Assembly (NCBI RefSeq): GCF_014205225.1
Contig: NZ_JACHNB010000001.1
Coordinates: forward strand, 3,329,501 to 3,393,500
DNA length: 64,000 bases
Direction: 5' to 3'
Origin: Actinoplanes octamycinicus
GTDB taxonomy: Bacteria > Actinomycetota > Actinomycetes > Mycobacteriales > Micromonosporaceae
Below the pieces are notes generated by a model. It did no database searches and had not been told where the DNA came from. It worked only from the letters and a program-made list of their open reading frames with translations. Shown piece by piece: positions 51,543 through 60,849 of this stretch. Made by a program: the position numbers and the translations under genes. Each line of letters starts with the position of its first letter. The stretch's first letter is position 1.

Positions 51543-51664
51543 GCAATCTTGACGGTCGCGCAACCTTCCGTTGATCGACCGATCGCCTGATCCCCCGTTA
51601 GGGTTCCTCTGTCTGCCGCGCCCACGAGGCGCGCGCAACCACATCCTGATGCGAGAGGTTCGCA

Positions 51665-53458
<1,794 letters not shown>

Positions 53459-53465
53459 CCGGCGG

Positions 53466-54266
53466 CTACTTCGTCGTCTCCCAGTTGCCGCGCAGGTCCG
53501 CCATGATGGTCATCGTGGCGGACCGGCCGTCGGCCAGCTGGAACGTGCAGTCGTAGGCACGCAGGCCGTCGGCGCCGCGGGACCCGGCCGGCACACAGCC
53601 GCCGGACTTCACCTCGGTGCCGACCGCCGCCTCCACCCGGCCGTCGCCGAGCACCTTGCTCTGCACCGCCTCGGTCGCCCGGGACTCGACGTGCTGCTGC
53701 TGCAACGGCAGCACCACGTTGAACGCCAGCGCCGACCAGAAGGCCGCCCCGCCGGCCAGGGTGGCCAGGAAGGCCACGTAGTAGGGGAGGCGGTTCCGGC
53801 CGTACGCGTGCGCCTTGCCGGCCCGGCGCATCGCCGAGATCACGCCCAGCGCGCTGAAGAAGAACGTCCAGGCCACCACCGGACGCCAGGACGGCGCCTC
53901 CGGGCGGGCCGCGCCCAGCACCTCGTGCGGGAAGCGGACCAGCAGCTGGCCGTGCTTGTTGCCGGGCGAACCGTAGGGTGGGACCGTGCCGCCGAACGGC
54001 AGCGGCCCGAACTCGGCGGTCTCCGCCGCCGCGCCGCTGTCCGCCGGCGGCATCGCAGCCTCGGCCGGGACCGGGTGCCCCGCCCACGGTGGCCCGACTT
54101 CCGTCCCGGCCGGGTGGCCGGCCCACGGCGCCATGACTTCCGTCTCGGCCGGGTGGCCGGCCCACGGCGCCATGACTTCCGTCTCGGCTGTGTGGGCCGC
54201 CCACGGCGGCGCCATGGAGTACGCGCCCGGCTCATACGGAGTCTGGTGTGTCTCGACGGTCGTCAT
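53466..54266 (-). CDS. Membrane protein with WAGHPA repeats
   Basis: The 266-aa protein begins with about four units of a 13-residue repeat (APWAGHPAETEVM and variants, about residues 19-70). A hydrophilic segment, two transmembrane helices (VVAWTFFFSALGVISAM; YVAFLATLAGGAAFWSALAF) and an extracytoplasmic DUF4333-like C-terminus follow. The C-terminus has two cysteines (GGCVPAG, AYDCTFQLADG) and QSKVLGDGRVEAAVGTEVKS. The ending pattern is common in actinobacterial envelope proteins. The function is unknown. Confidence 0.75.
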   Translation of the reverse strand: MTTVETHQTPYEPGAYSMAPPWAAHTAETEVMAPWAGHPAETEVMAPWAGHPAGTEVGPPWAGHPVPAEAAMPPADSGAAAETAEFGPLPFGGTVPPYGSPGNKHGQLLVRFPHEVLGAARPEAPSWRPVVAWTFFFSALGVISAMRRAGKAHAYGRNRLPYYVAFLATLAGGAAFWSALAFNVVLPLQQQHVESRATEAVQSKVLGDGRVEAAVGTEVKSGGCVPAGSRGADGLRAYDCTFQLADGRSATMTIMADLRGNWETTK

Positions 54267-54348
54267 GGTGGCGGCCCTTCCCGGTAGCGGCTCGGGTGCA
54301 TTTCCGTGCCACCCGAGTTCATCGGCCGGGCCGCGACCCAGTTGAGGA

Positions 54349-55209
54349 TTAGTTCTCCCCGGTTGCAGTTCCGGTGTTGTCCAGCGGCACCTGCATCTCG
54401 GTCAGCCACTCGTCGAAGCAGCCGGGCGGGCAGTGCAGGTACACCTCGCGGGCGTAGCCGGGCGGGACCGGCCGGAACCCGTTGTCCTCGATCCAGGCGG
54501 CGATCCGCCCGCCGGTGCGGAACGCCTCGGCCATCGCGCCCTCGTGCACCGCGGTGGCCGCCTCGATCGGCGGGAGCGTCACCACGTCGAAGCCCGCCTC
54601 GCCCACCTCGGCGTCGCCGATCGGGAAGGCCGCGTGCACGGTGATCGTCTCGTCCTCCGGGCCGGTCGGCGCCGGCCGGTAGTACGCGATCGGTGAACCG
54701 GTCATCGCGATCCCGGCCTGCTCCATCAGCTCCATCAGGCGGGGGTAGAGCGGGGACAGGTTCTCGGTGATCGACGTGGGATGGTCGTACCCCAGGGCGG
54801 TGGCGGACAGCTCCGCCACCCGGACCGCCGGGACCTGCTTCAGGACGATGTCACCGGTGTTCATGTGGCCCTCCGTCTCGATCATCCGGAGACGTGCGTC
54901 GACCAGGGCCAGGCGGGCGCTGTCCCGCTCCACCTGGGTGGCCAGCTCGGCCCGCCGCAGCCGCAGCATCCCGCGCAGCTCACCGGGATCCAGCTTCTCC
55001 TCGATCAGCACCTGCACCTGCTGCAGGCTGAACCCGAGGTCCTTCAGCGCGAGGATCCGGTTGAGCCGCAGCAGCTGCTCCGCGGTGTAGAAGCGGTAAC
55101 CGCTGTGCGAGTCGACGTGGGCGGGACGGAGCAGGCCGATGGCGTCGTAGTGGCGCAGCATGCGCACCGACACCCGGCCCAGGCCGGCGAAGTCTCCGAT
55201 ACTCAACAT
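54349..55209 (-). CDS. MerR-family regulator with GyrI-like effector domain
   Basis: The 286-aa regulator has an N-terminal MerR winged helix (LSIGDFAGLGRVSVRMLRHY, SGYRFYTAEQLLRLNRI) and a linker coiled coil. A C-terminal GyrI/SOUL-like effector-binding domain follows (AAFPIGDAEV, VHEGAMAEAFRTGG, EVYLHCPPGC). Such proteins sense amphipathic compounds, like BmrR. The gene lies 36 bases downstream of the Ser/Thr kinase gene on the same strand and is probably cotranscribed with it. Confidence 0.9.
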   Translation of the reverse strand: MLSIGDFAGLGRVSVRMLRHYDAIGLLRPAHVDSHSGYRFYTAEQLLRLNRILALKDLGFSLQQVQVLIEEKLDPGELRGMLRLRRAELATQVERDSARLALVDARLRMIETEGHMNTGDIVLKQVPAVRVAELSATALGYDHPTSITENLSPLYPRLMELMEQAGIAMTGSPIAYYRPAPTGPEDETITVHAAFPIGDAEVGEAGFDVVTLPPIEAATAVHEGAMAEAFRTGGRIAAWIEDNGFRPVPPGYAREVYLHCPPGCFDEWLTEMQVPLDNTGTATGEN

Positions 55210-55245
55210 GGTCGCTCCACCGTCCCGCCTGACACAGGGGGAGGG

Positions 55246-56694
55246 TCAAGAACCGCTGCCGGTCCCGCCGCCGGTCCCGGTCCCGGTGCCCGGCGCCGTG
55301 GTGGTCGAGGTGGCGGTCGGCTGAGTCGTCGGGTCCTTGGTCGGGTCGTCGGTCGGCTTGGTGGTCGGCTTGGTGGTCGGCTCGGTCTCCGTCGGAGTGG
55401 TGGTCGGCGCCGAGCTGGGCGCCGACGGCGAGGCCGACGCCGAGGCGCTGGCCTGCGGAGCCCTGGTCCGCTTGGTGGGCGTGGTCCGGCGCGGCGTGTT
55501 CTCCACCTGCTGGGGCGCCTCGCTCTCGACATCCGCCGGATCGTCGGTCTGCTCGACCGTGCTGGTGGTGGCCGAGGCGCCACCGCCCGGGCTGGCGTCA
55601 GCGGGGTTTTTCGGATCGCTCAGCGCCCACGCCACGCCCAGGCCACCGGCCAGCACGAAGAGGGCGATCACCGCGATCATCAGGCTGCGCTGGGCACGCG
55701 GCGCCACCGGGACCACGTCGGGCGCGGGCATCGGGGGCGGGGCCGGCGACATCCGCGGGCGGGGGACCGGCTGGGTGGGCAGCGCCGGGCTGATCGGCGC
55801 GGTGGCCGGCGCGCCACTGGTCGGGCGGATCAGCGAGGTGCCGGTCAGCCTCTTCCAGTCCTGCGGGGCGCCGACCGCCTCGTAGGCCGCCTCGGCGAAC
55901 TCGGCCGCGCTGGCGAACCGGTCGGACGGCTGCTTGGCCATCGCCCGGGCGATCAGCTCGCGGACCGCGGGCGGCACGTGCTCGGGCAGCGGATCCGGCT
56001 CGTCCTCCAGGTGACGCAGCGCCACCTGCAGCGCGTTGTCCCCGTCGAACGGCGGCCGGCCGGCGATGCAGTGGTAGGCCACCGCGCCCAGCGCGTAGAC
56101 GTCGGTGCCCGGCGTCAGGTTGCCCTTGGCGACCTGCTCGGGGGCCATGTAGAGCGCGGTGCCGACGATCGAGTTGACCCCGGTCATGCTGGTCATCGAG
56201 TTGGACCGGGCGACGCCGAAGTCCACCAGGATCACCGCGCCGGTCGGTTTCACGATCAGGTTGCCGGGTTTCACGTCCCGGTGCACGATGCCGGCCTCGT
56301 GCGCGGCGTGCAGCGCCTCGGCGGCCTGCGCCACGATCGACAGCGTCTCGCTGACCGGGAGCGGGCCCTGCTTGACCCGGTTGGACAGCGGCTCGCCCTC
56401 GACGAACGCCATCACCAGGTAGGCCACCGTCTCGCGGCCGCCGGCGTCGCCCTCCTCGGCGTAGTCGTAGACCTCGACCACACCCGGGTGCCGGAAGGCG
56501 GCCATCATCCGGGCCTCGCCGTAGAACCGGGCGGCGAACTCCGGGTCGTCGAGCAGTGTGGTGCGCAGCACCTTCACCGCGACGACGCGGCCGAGCACCA
56601 CGTCGGTGCCGCGCCACACGTCGCCCATCCCACCGGTCGCGATCCGTTCGTCCAACCGGTAGCGGTTGTCCAGGAGATGTCCCGCACTGAGCAC
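55246..56694 (-). CDS. Serine/threonine protein kinase, membrane-anchored
   Basis: The 482-aa Hanks-type kinase has a Gly-rich loop (IATGGMGDVWRG), VAVKVL lysine, HRDVKPGNLIV catalytic loop, DFGVARS and APEQ activation segment end. After the kinase domain (about 1-265) come a Pro-rich linker, one transmembrane helix (LMIAVIALFVLAGGLGVAWA) near 340 and a low-complexity Thr/Ser/Pro extracellular tail. No PASTA or other sensor domain is present. The start is GTG 56694. Its substrates are unknown. Confidence 0.93.
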   Translation of the reverse strand: MLSAGHLLDNRYRLDERIATGGMGDVWRGTDVVLGRVVAVKVLRTTLLDDPEFAARFYGEARMMAAFRHPGVVEVYDYAEEGDAGGRETVAYLVMAFVEGEPLSNRVKQGPLPVSETLSIVAQAAEALHAAHEAGIVHRDVKPGNLIVKPTGAVILVDFGVARSNSMTSMTGVNSIVGTALYMAPEQVAKGNLTPGTDVYALGAVAYHCIAGRPPFDGDNALQVALRHLEDEPDPLPEHVPPAVRELIARAMAKQPSDRFASAAEFAEAAYEAVGAPQDWKRLTGTSLIRPTSGAPATAPISPALPTQPVPRPRMSPAPPPMPAPDVVPVAPRAQRSLMIAVIALFVLAGGLGVAWALSDPKNPADASPGGGASATTSTVEQTDDPADVESEAPQQVENTPRRTTPTKRTRAPQASASASASPSAPSSAPTTTPTETEPTTKPTTKPTDDPTKDPTTQPTATSTTTAPGTGTGTGGGTGSGS

Positions 56695-56970
56695 CAGGTG
56701 GACCTTTTCTGATCGGGCGGCCGGGCCGCTTGACGAGTGCTGATCGACTTCCGAGGTTTCTTTGATCGAACGCAGTGCCGCTCAACTGTACAGAGCCCGG
56801 CCGATCAACGGGAGATCAGCGGGCCTGCCGGAAGTGCCGCCGAACACCGTCGTCACGGGCCCTGATCGGCCCGGAAGCGGGTGAGCTGAGCGTCCGCACC
56901 CCGGGCAAGCGAAAGGGTACGGCGGCCGGACCCGGCCGCCATACCCCCGCGATTCAGCTCGTCCGTACGG

Positions 56971-57384
56971 TCACTTCTGGTCGTACGTCGGGGTCACCAC
57001 CACCGCCGTCTCGGCCAGCTCCAACTGCTCGTTCTCCGCCTGGCGCTCGATCGCGGCGCGCGCGGTGGAGGCCGCGGCCCAGCCGGCCGCCAGGCCGAGC
57101 AGACCGATTCCGGCGATCAGGCCCCACGGGCGGCCCGGCTTGCGCCCGGCCAGCGCGGCAGCCGCCGCGTTCGCCCGGACCCACGCCTCGTCGGCCGCGC
57201 CGCCGGCGCGTTCTGCCAGGTAGGAGCCCTTCTTGCTGGCCTTGCGAGCCACCCGCCGGCTCTTCTTGTCGACCTTGGCGGCGGCTTCCTTGCCGGTCTC
57301 CCCGGCGGTGGCCATGGCTGTCGACAGGTAGTTCCACGCCTCCGCGGCGGTCCGTTCAGTCCGGTTCTTCCTGGTCGCGAACAT
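56971..57384 (-). CDS. Small single-span membrane protein (DUF5324-like)
   Basis: The 137-aa protein has a highly charged helical N-terminal region (AAAKVDKKSRRVARKASKKG), one transmembrane helix (LIAGIGLLGLAAGWAAAS) near residue 100 and a short tail. Arrangement and composition resemble the DUF5324 family of actinobacteria. It is transcribed alone. The function is unknown. Confidence 0.7.
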   Translation of the reverse strand: MFATRKNRTERTAAEAWNYLSTAMATAGETGKEAAAKVDKKSRRVARKASKKGSYLAERAGGAADEAWVRANAAAAALAGRKPGRPWGLIAGIGLLGLAAGWAAASTARAAIERQAENEQLELAETAVVVTPTYDQK

Positions 57385-57562
57385 CGTCGGTTCCTCCTGC
57401 GCTAGGCCTTCACGACAACCGTGCCCGGATGTGGGTCACGGCAAACGTCCGGTATGGACGGCATCACGTTTCGAAAACGATTTGACGCCCCGCAGTACTC
57501 TTGACCACGCTCACACGGGCCACTCAGGTGTCTAACAGGTTCGGGGCCTAACCTTTCGGTCA

Positions 57563-57587
57563 GTTTCACCGAACCTTCCGGGGGTAG
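57563..57587 (+). promoter_or_regulatory. SigB/SigF-type promoter before the STAS gene
   Basis: GTTT at 57563 and GGGTAG at 57582 are separated by 15 bases, which matches the GTTT-N15-GGGTAT pattern of actinobacterial stress sigma factors (SigB/SigF group) except for the last base. Transcription would begin about 80 bases before the STAS gene, which encodes a member of the pathway that controls such sigma factors. Confidence 0.45.
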
Positions 57588-57677
57588 TCCATCCGCCCTG
57601 CTCGCCAGGGCTGTTCGTGACGACCACGGATAGAGGAACAACGCCCGGGACGGCCCGGGCGGGTGGAGGGAAGAGGC

Positions 57678-58028
57678 GTGACGCTGTCGATAACGACGTC
57701 GACGCTCGCTGACGGCGCCGTCGAGGTCTCGCCGCGCGGCGAGATCGACGTCGAGAACGCGTACGAGATCCGCGAGGCCGTGGCGGCCCAGCTGGCCGAC
57801 AGATCCCCGGCCCGCATCGAGCTCAACATGCAGCACGTGACCTTCATCGACTCGGTGGGCATCAGCGCGCTCGTGGCCGCCTTCCAGCTGGCCGGGGTGA
57901 GCGGGGTCAAGGTCGTGGTCACCCACCCCAGCCGGTTCGCCCACAAGCAGCTCTGGGTCACCGGGCTGCTCGGCCTCTTCGGCAACCCGCAGCCCCACCA
58001 GGACGACGCCGCCCTCTCCGGCGCCTGA
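57678..58028 (+). CDS. STAS-domain anti-sigma factor antagonist
   Basis: This 116-aa single STAS-domain protein has the conserved pattern (VEVSPRGEIDVENAYEIREA; IELNMQHVTFIDSVGISALV). The phosphorylatable Ser in DSVG is present. Such proteins bind a kinase/anti-sigma factor in their unphosphorylated state and release a SigB/SigF-type sigma factor. No anti-sigma gene is adjacent. The start is GTG 57678 after GGAGGG. A promoter of the cognate sigma class appears upstream. Confidence 0.88.
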   Translation: MTLSITTSTLADGAVEVSPRGEIDVENAYEIREAVAAQLADRSPARIELNMQHVTFIDSVGISALVAAFQLAGVSGVKVVVTHPSRFAHKQLWVTGLLGLFGNPQPHQDDAALSGA

Positions 58029-58061
58029 CCACCCCGCCGCGCCCTCTCCGGAGTTCGTGCG

Positions 58062-58115
58062 GTGCCCGTCACCGGGTGATGAAAAGCAGTGCCCGTCACC
58101 GGGTGATGAAAAGCA
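58062..58115. repeat. Two perfect 27-bp tandem copies with a central palindrome
   Basis: GTGCCCGTCACCGGGTGATG plus GAAAAGCA-type ending is repeated twice without a mismatch. Each unit includes the dyad TCACC-G-GGTGA. Confidence 0.9.
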
Positions 58116-58247
58116 CGGTGCCGAGGCGCCGCGCTCCCGGGACCCACGGGGTTTCCGGAACCATCCGCGGATAGTGAAGGGCGCGGCGATCGCTCTGGAC
58201 GCTGCGTTGGCTGGCTCCGCTTCGCTCCGCGGCAAAACGCCTGGTAA

Positions 58248-58322
58248 CCGGTGACGAGGCAGCCGGTTCCCCGCCACCGGCAAACCCCACCGGCGTCGGA
58301 GAGCCAGTTGCCTCGTCACCGG
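58248..58322. repeat. Inverted repeat with 14-bp perfect arms
   Basis: CCGGTGACGAGGCA (58248-58261) and its exact complement (58309-58322) flank 47 bases that can fold further (ACCGG/CCGGT-like pairs). It may act as a terminator for both converging genes. Confidence 0.75.
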
Positions 58323-58538
58323 CGGCGTCTTGCGGCGGCCAGATCGCCGGGCCCGGCCCGCGCTACTTAGCATGCGATCCGCACCACAGCGAACGCGTAC
58401 CGGAAGCCCTTGAATTTGATCTTGCTTGGCCGGGGCGCTCGGGAGAGTGGGCGGGCGGTCGGAGCGAGGGCGGGGTGGATCAGCGGGGCGCGGCGGGTCA
58501 GTGGCCGGCGTCCGTGACGAGGCAGGACCCGCGTGCGG

Positions 58539-59402
58539 TCAATAGGCGGTCTGGACGCGGATGGCACCGACATTGATCTTGATGTCCTCGTCCTCGTGCG
58601 GGGCGCGGAGCGGGGTGACCACCGCGAAGTTGTCGGCCAGGGCGGCCAGATCGGTGCCCGGGTCGAGTTCCTCCTCGGCGGCCTGGACCGCGGTCCGCAC
58701 GTAGCCGTCGCCCGCCTCGGCGATGCTCATCTGCACCTGGCCGAACCGGGCCAGGGCGGCCTGCTTGAGGCCCCGGATGCCGTCCACGTGCAGGTCCGGG
58801 ACGTTCAGGTTGAACACCGTGCCGGGCGGGGTGTGCAGCAGCGACGGGAGCAGCCGGACCGCCAGTTCGGCGGCGCTGGCCCAGTGGTGCTTCTCCTCGT
58901 CGGCCTTGTGGATCGCGTCGATCGCGGCGCCGCCGCTGGCCGCGGTGGCCTGCGCCGGGGTGAGCACGTCGAGCGAGACGGCCAGGCCGCGGAGCCCGGC
59001 GTGCGAGGCGGTCAGGGTGGCGCCCACGGTGCCGGAGTGGACCACCGCGGCGCCCGCGTTGGCGCCCCGGTTGATGCCGGAGACGACCAGGTCCGGCGGC
59101 GGCCCGAAGGCCTCGCGGAGGGCGAGCAGGACGATGTAGGCGGGGGAGGCGGCCACCCCGTAGGCCGGGATGTTCTTCGCGCCGGCCAGCTCGCGCGGCT
59201 CGGAGACGATCTTGCCCTCCTGGACCACCGCGGTCATCGACGCGCTGCTGCCGCTGGACTCGCTGAGCGGAGCGGCGACCACCACGTCGTGTTCCGCGTG
59301 CGCGAACGCCCGGGCCAGCCAGCGGATGCCGGGCGCCTCGATGCCGTCGTCGTTGGTGATCAGGATCCTCAAGTGGCGATGGTTGCCCGGATTCGCGGTC
59401 AT
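58539..59402 (-). CDS. surE: 5'/3'-nucleotidase SurE
   Basis: The 287-aa product is a SurE phosphatase. It has the metal-binding ILITNDDGIEAPG near residue 13, the Ser and Asn in SGINRGANAGAAVVHSGTVG near 108-127 and a SLDVLTP segment, at normal length for the family. SurE removes phosphate from nucleoside 5'- or 3'-monophosphates. Its ATG overlaps the stop of the upstream PfkB-type kinase gene by one base in a TAATG arrangement, so the two are translationally coupled. Confidence 0.93.
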   Translation of the reverse strand: MTANPGNHRHLRILITNDDGIEAPGIRWLARAFAHAEHDVVVAAPLSESSGSSASMTAVVQEGKIVSEPRELAGAKNIPAYGVAASPAYIVLLALREAFGPPPDLVVSGINRGANAGAAVVHSGTVGATLTASHAGLRGLAVSLDVLTPAQATAASGGAAIDAIHKADEEKHHWASAAELAVRLLPSLLHTPPGTVFNLNVPDLHVDGIRGLKQAALARFGQVQMSIAEAGDGYVRTAVQAAEEELDPGTDLAALADNFAVVTPLRAPHEDEDIKINVGAIRVQTAY

Positions 59403-60340
59403 TATGCGGATGCCTTCTTGATCGGGGTCAGCCGGACTCGGTCGGTCAGCACCCGGACGGCGTCGACGTGCCCGGTGCCGAGGCCGTGCCGGGTGACGTT
59501 GAGGGCGCCGGCGGCCGCGCCGGTGCGGACCGCGTCGGTCATCGAGCCGCCGCGGGCCAGGGTGGCGGCCACCCCGGCGGTCATCGAGTCACCGGCGCCG
59601 CGGTGCTCGGCGGCGGTCAGCCGGGGCAGGCTGACCGTGTAGATCTCGTCGTCGATCAGGGCCAGGGCGCCCTCGTCGGCGCGGGACACCAGGACCGCCT
59701 CGGCGCCGTCGGTGTTGATCTTCACGAGCGCGGACATCAGCTCCCGGGTGGAGCCGTCGGCGGCCAGCCCGTCCTTGATCAGCTCCTCGTGACTGATCTT
59801 GACGACGTTGAGGCCGGCCTCCAGCACCGACTCCAGGTAGCGCCCGCACAGGTCGGCGATCACCCGGCAGCCGTTGGCGCGCAGGTCGGCGGCGAGCCGG
59901 CCGTAGACCTCCGGCTTGATCACCGAGGGGTGCGCCGGGCCGCTGAGGATCGCGATGCCGGCCCGCAGGCCCTCGGCGAGCGTCAGGTTGTAGAGCTCGT
60001 CCAGCTCGTGCCGGGAGAGCGGGACGCCGGGCCGCTCGGCGATCTCCTGGCGGCTGCCGCTGCGCCGGTCGTGCACGTACCACCCGCTGCCGTGCTCGCG
60101 CGCCACCAGCCGGATGGTCACCCCGTGCAGCTCGGCCATCAGCGGAGCCAGCACCCGGCCCACCTCGCCGCCGGCCGCCGTGCAGAGCGTCACCTCGGCG
60201 CCCAGCGACGTGATCATGCGGGTCTGCCAGATGCCCTGGCCACCCGGGTGCACGTGCAATTCGGGCTCGTCATGGTGTTGCTCGATGGTCACCGTCAGCT
60301 GTGGGGCCGGCGCGAAGACCATGACCCGCCCGTCACTCAT
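59402..60340 (-). CDS. PfkB-family carbohydrate kinase
   Basis: This 312-aa ribokinase-like kinase shows the N-terminal substrate motif (HPGGQGIWQTRMITSLGAEV). The C-terminal PfkB signature, HRGAGDSMTAGVAATLARGG, carries the catalytic Asp in GAGDS. The closest style is 1-phosphofructokinase/tagatose-6-phosphate kinase, but the substrate is unclear. Upstream in-frame ATGs at 60349 and 60355 are possible; 60340 begins with a conserved-looking strand. It is coupled to surE, which suggests work on a phosphorylated sugar or nucleoside. Confidence 0.85.
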   Translation of the reverse strand: MSDGRVMVFAPAPQLTVTIEQHHDEPELHVHPGGQGIWQTRMITSLGAEVTLCTAAGGEVGRVLAPLMAELHGVTIRLVAREHGSGWYVHDRRSGSRQEIAERPGVPLSRHELDELYNLTLAEGLRAGIAILSGPAHPSVIKPEVYGRLAADLRANGCRVIADLCGRYLESVLEAGLNVVKISHEELIKDGLAADGSTRELMSALVKINTDGAEAVLVSRADEGALALIDDEIYTVSLPRLTAAEHRGAGDSMTAGVAATLARGGSMTDAVRTGAAAGALNVTRHGLGTGHVDAVRVLTDRVRLTPIKKASA

Positions 60341-60405
60341 GTCTCGCATTCTCATCTTTTCGCGCATCCGGCGTGGCGGTTCGCAAAAAGAACAGAAGCG
60401 ACGTT

Positions 60406-60714
60406 CTACAACTCGAAGCTCGCGGCGGTCAGATCCACCACCGCCCCGGCCAGGTCGGGCCGGTTCTGGAGCAGGTCCTGCAGCCGCCACCGCCACTTGC
60501 CGGCCTCCACGTCCATCGGGTACCGGTCACCGTCGTCCCAGATGCCGGAGGCGATCAGGTAGTCCCGGGTGACGATCAGCTGCTGCTGGATCTCCGGGCC
60601 GAGCAGGTCGCGGACCCGCAGGCTGAACGCGGCGAACCCGGGCCGACCGGCGGCCCGCACGAAGGCCCGGGCGCCGTCCCAGGCCACTCGCGGCTGGTGT
60701 TGCACATTGCTCAT
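60406..60714 (-). CDS. Small hypothetical protein
   Basis: The 102-aa product (VAWDGARAFVRAAGRP, LLGPEIQQQLIVTRDYLI, WRWRLQDLLQNRPDLAG) is soluble and helical, without a recognised family. A start at 60750 is also possible. Codon positions have the GC bias of a real gene. It lies upstream of the pfkB-surE pair on the same strand with a 65-base gap. Confidence 0.6.
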   Translation of the reverse strand: MSNVQHQPRVAWDGARAFVRAAGRPGFAAFSLRVRDLLGPEIQQQLIVTRDYLIASGIWDDGDRYPMDVEAGKWRWRLQDLLQNRPDLAGAVVDLTAASFEL

Positions 60715-60849
60715 GAGGTGATCGTGCGCGATCAATGTGATGATCGCCATACCCCGGGGCGCGGGATCCGGTCCGCGCGAGGCAGCCGCCGGTCCAGGTT
60801 CACCCGTTTCCGGTACGGCCGGAGCGCGCCGGCCGTACCGAAAGGGTGC

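Larger units (their letters stand above)
58029..58538. other. Repeat-rich gap between the STAS and surE genes
   Basis: These 510 bases lie between the converging STAS and surE genes and hold no gene I can support. They contain a 27-bp perfect tandem duplication, a 14-bp inverted repeat and a third copy of the inverted repeat's core (GTGACGAGGCA) at 58514-58524. Confidence 0.6.
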
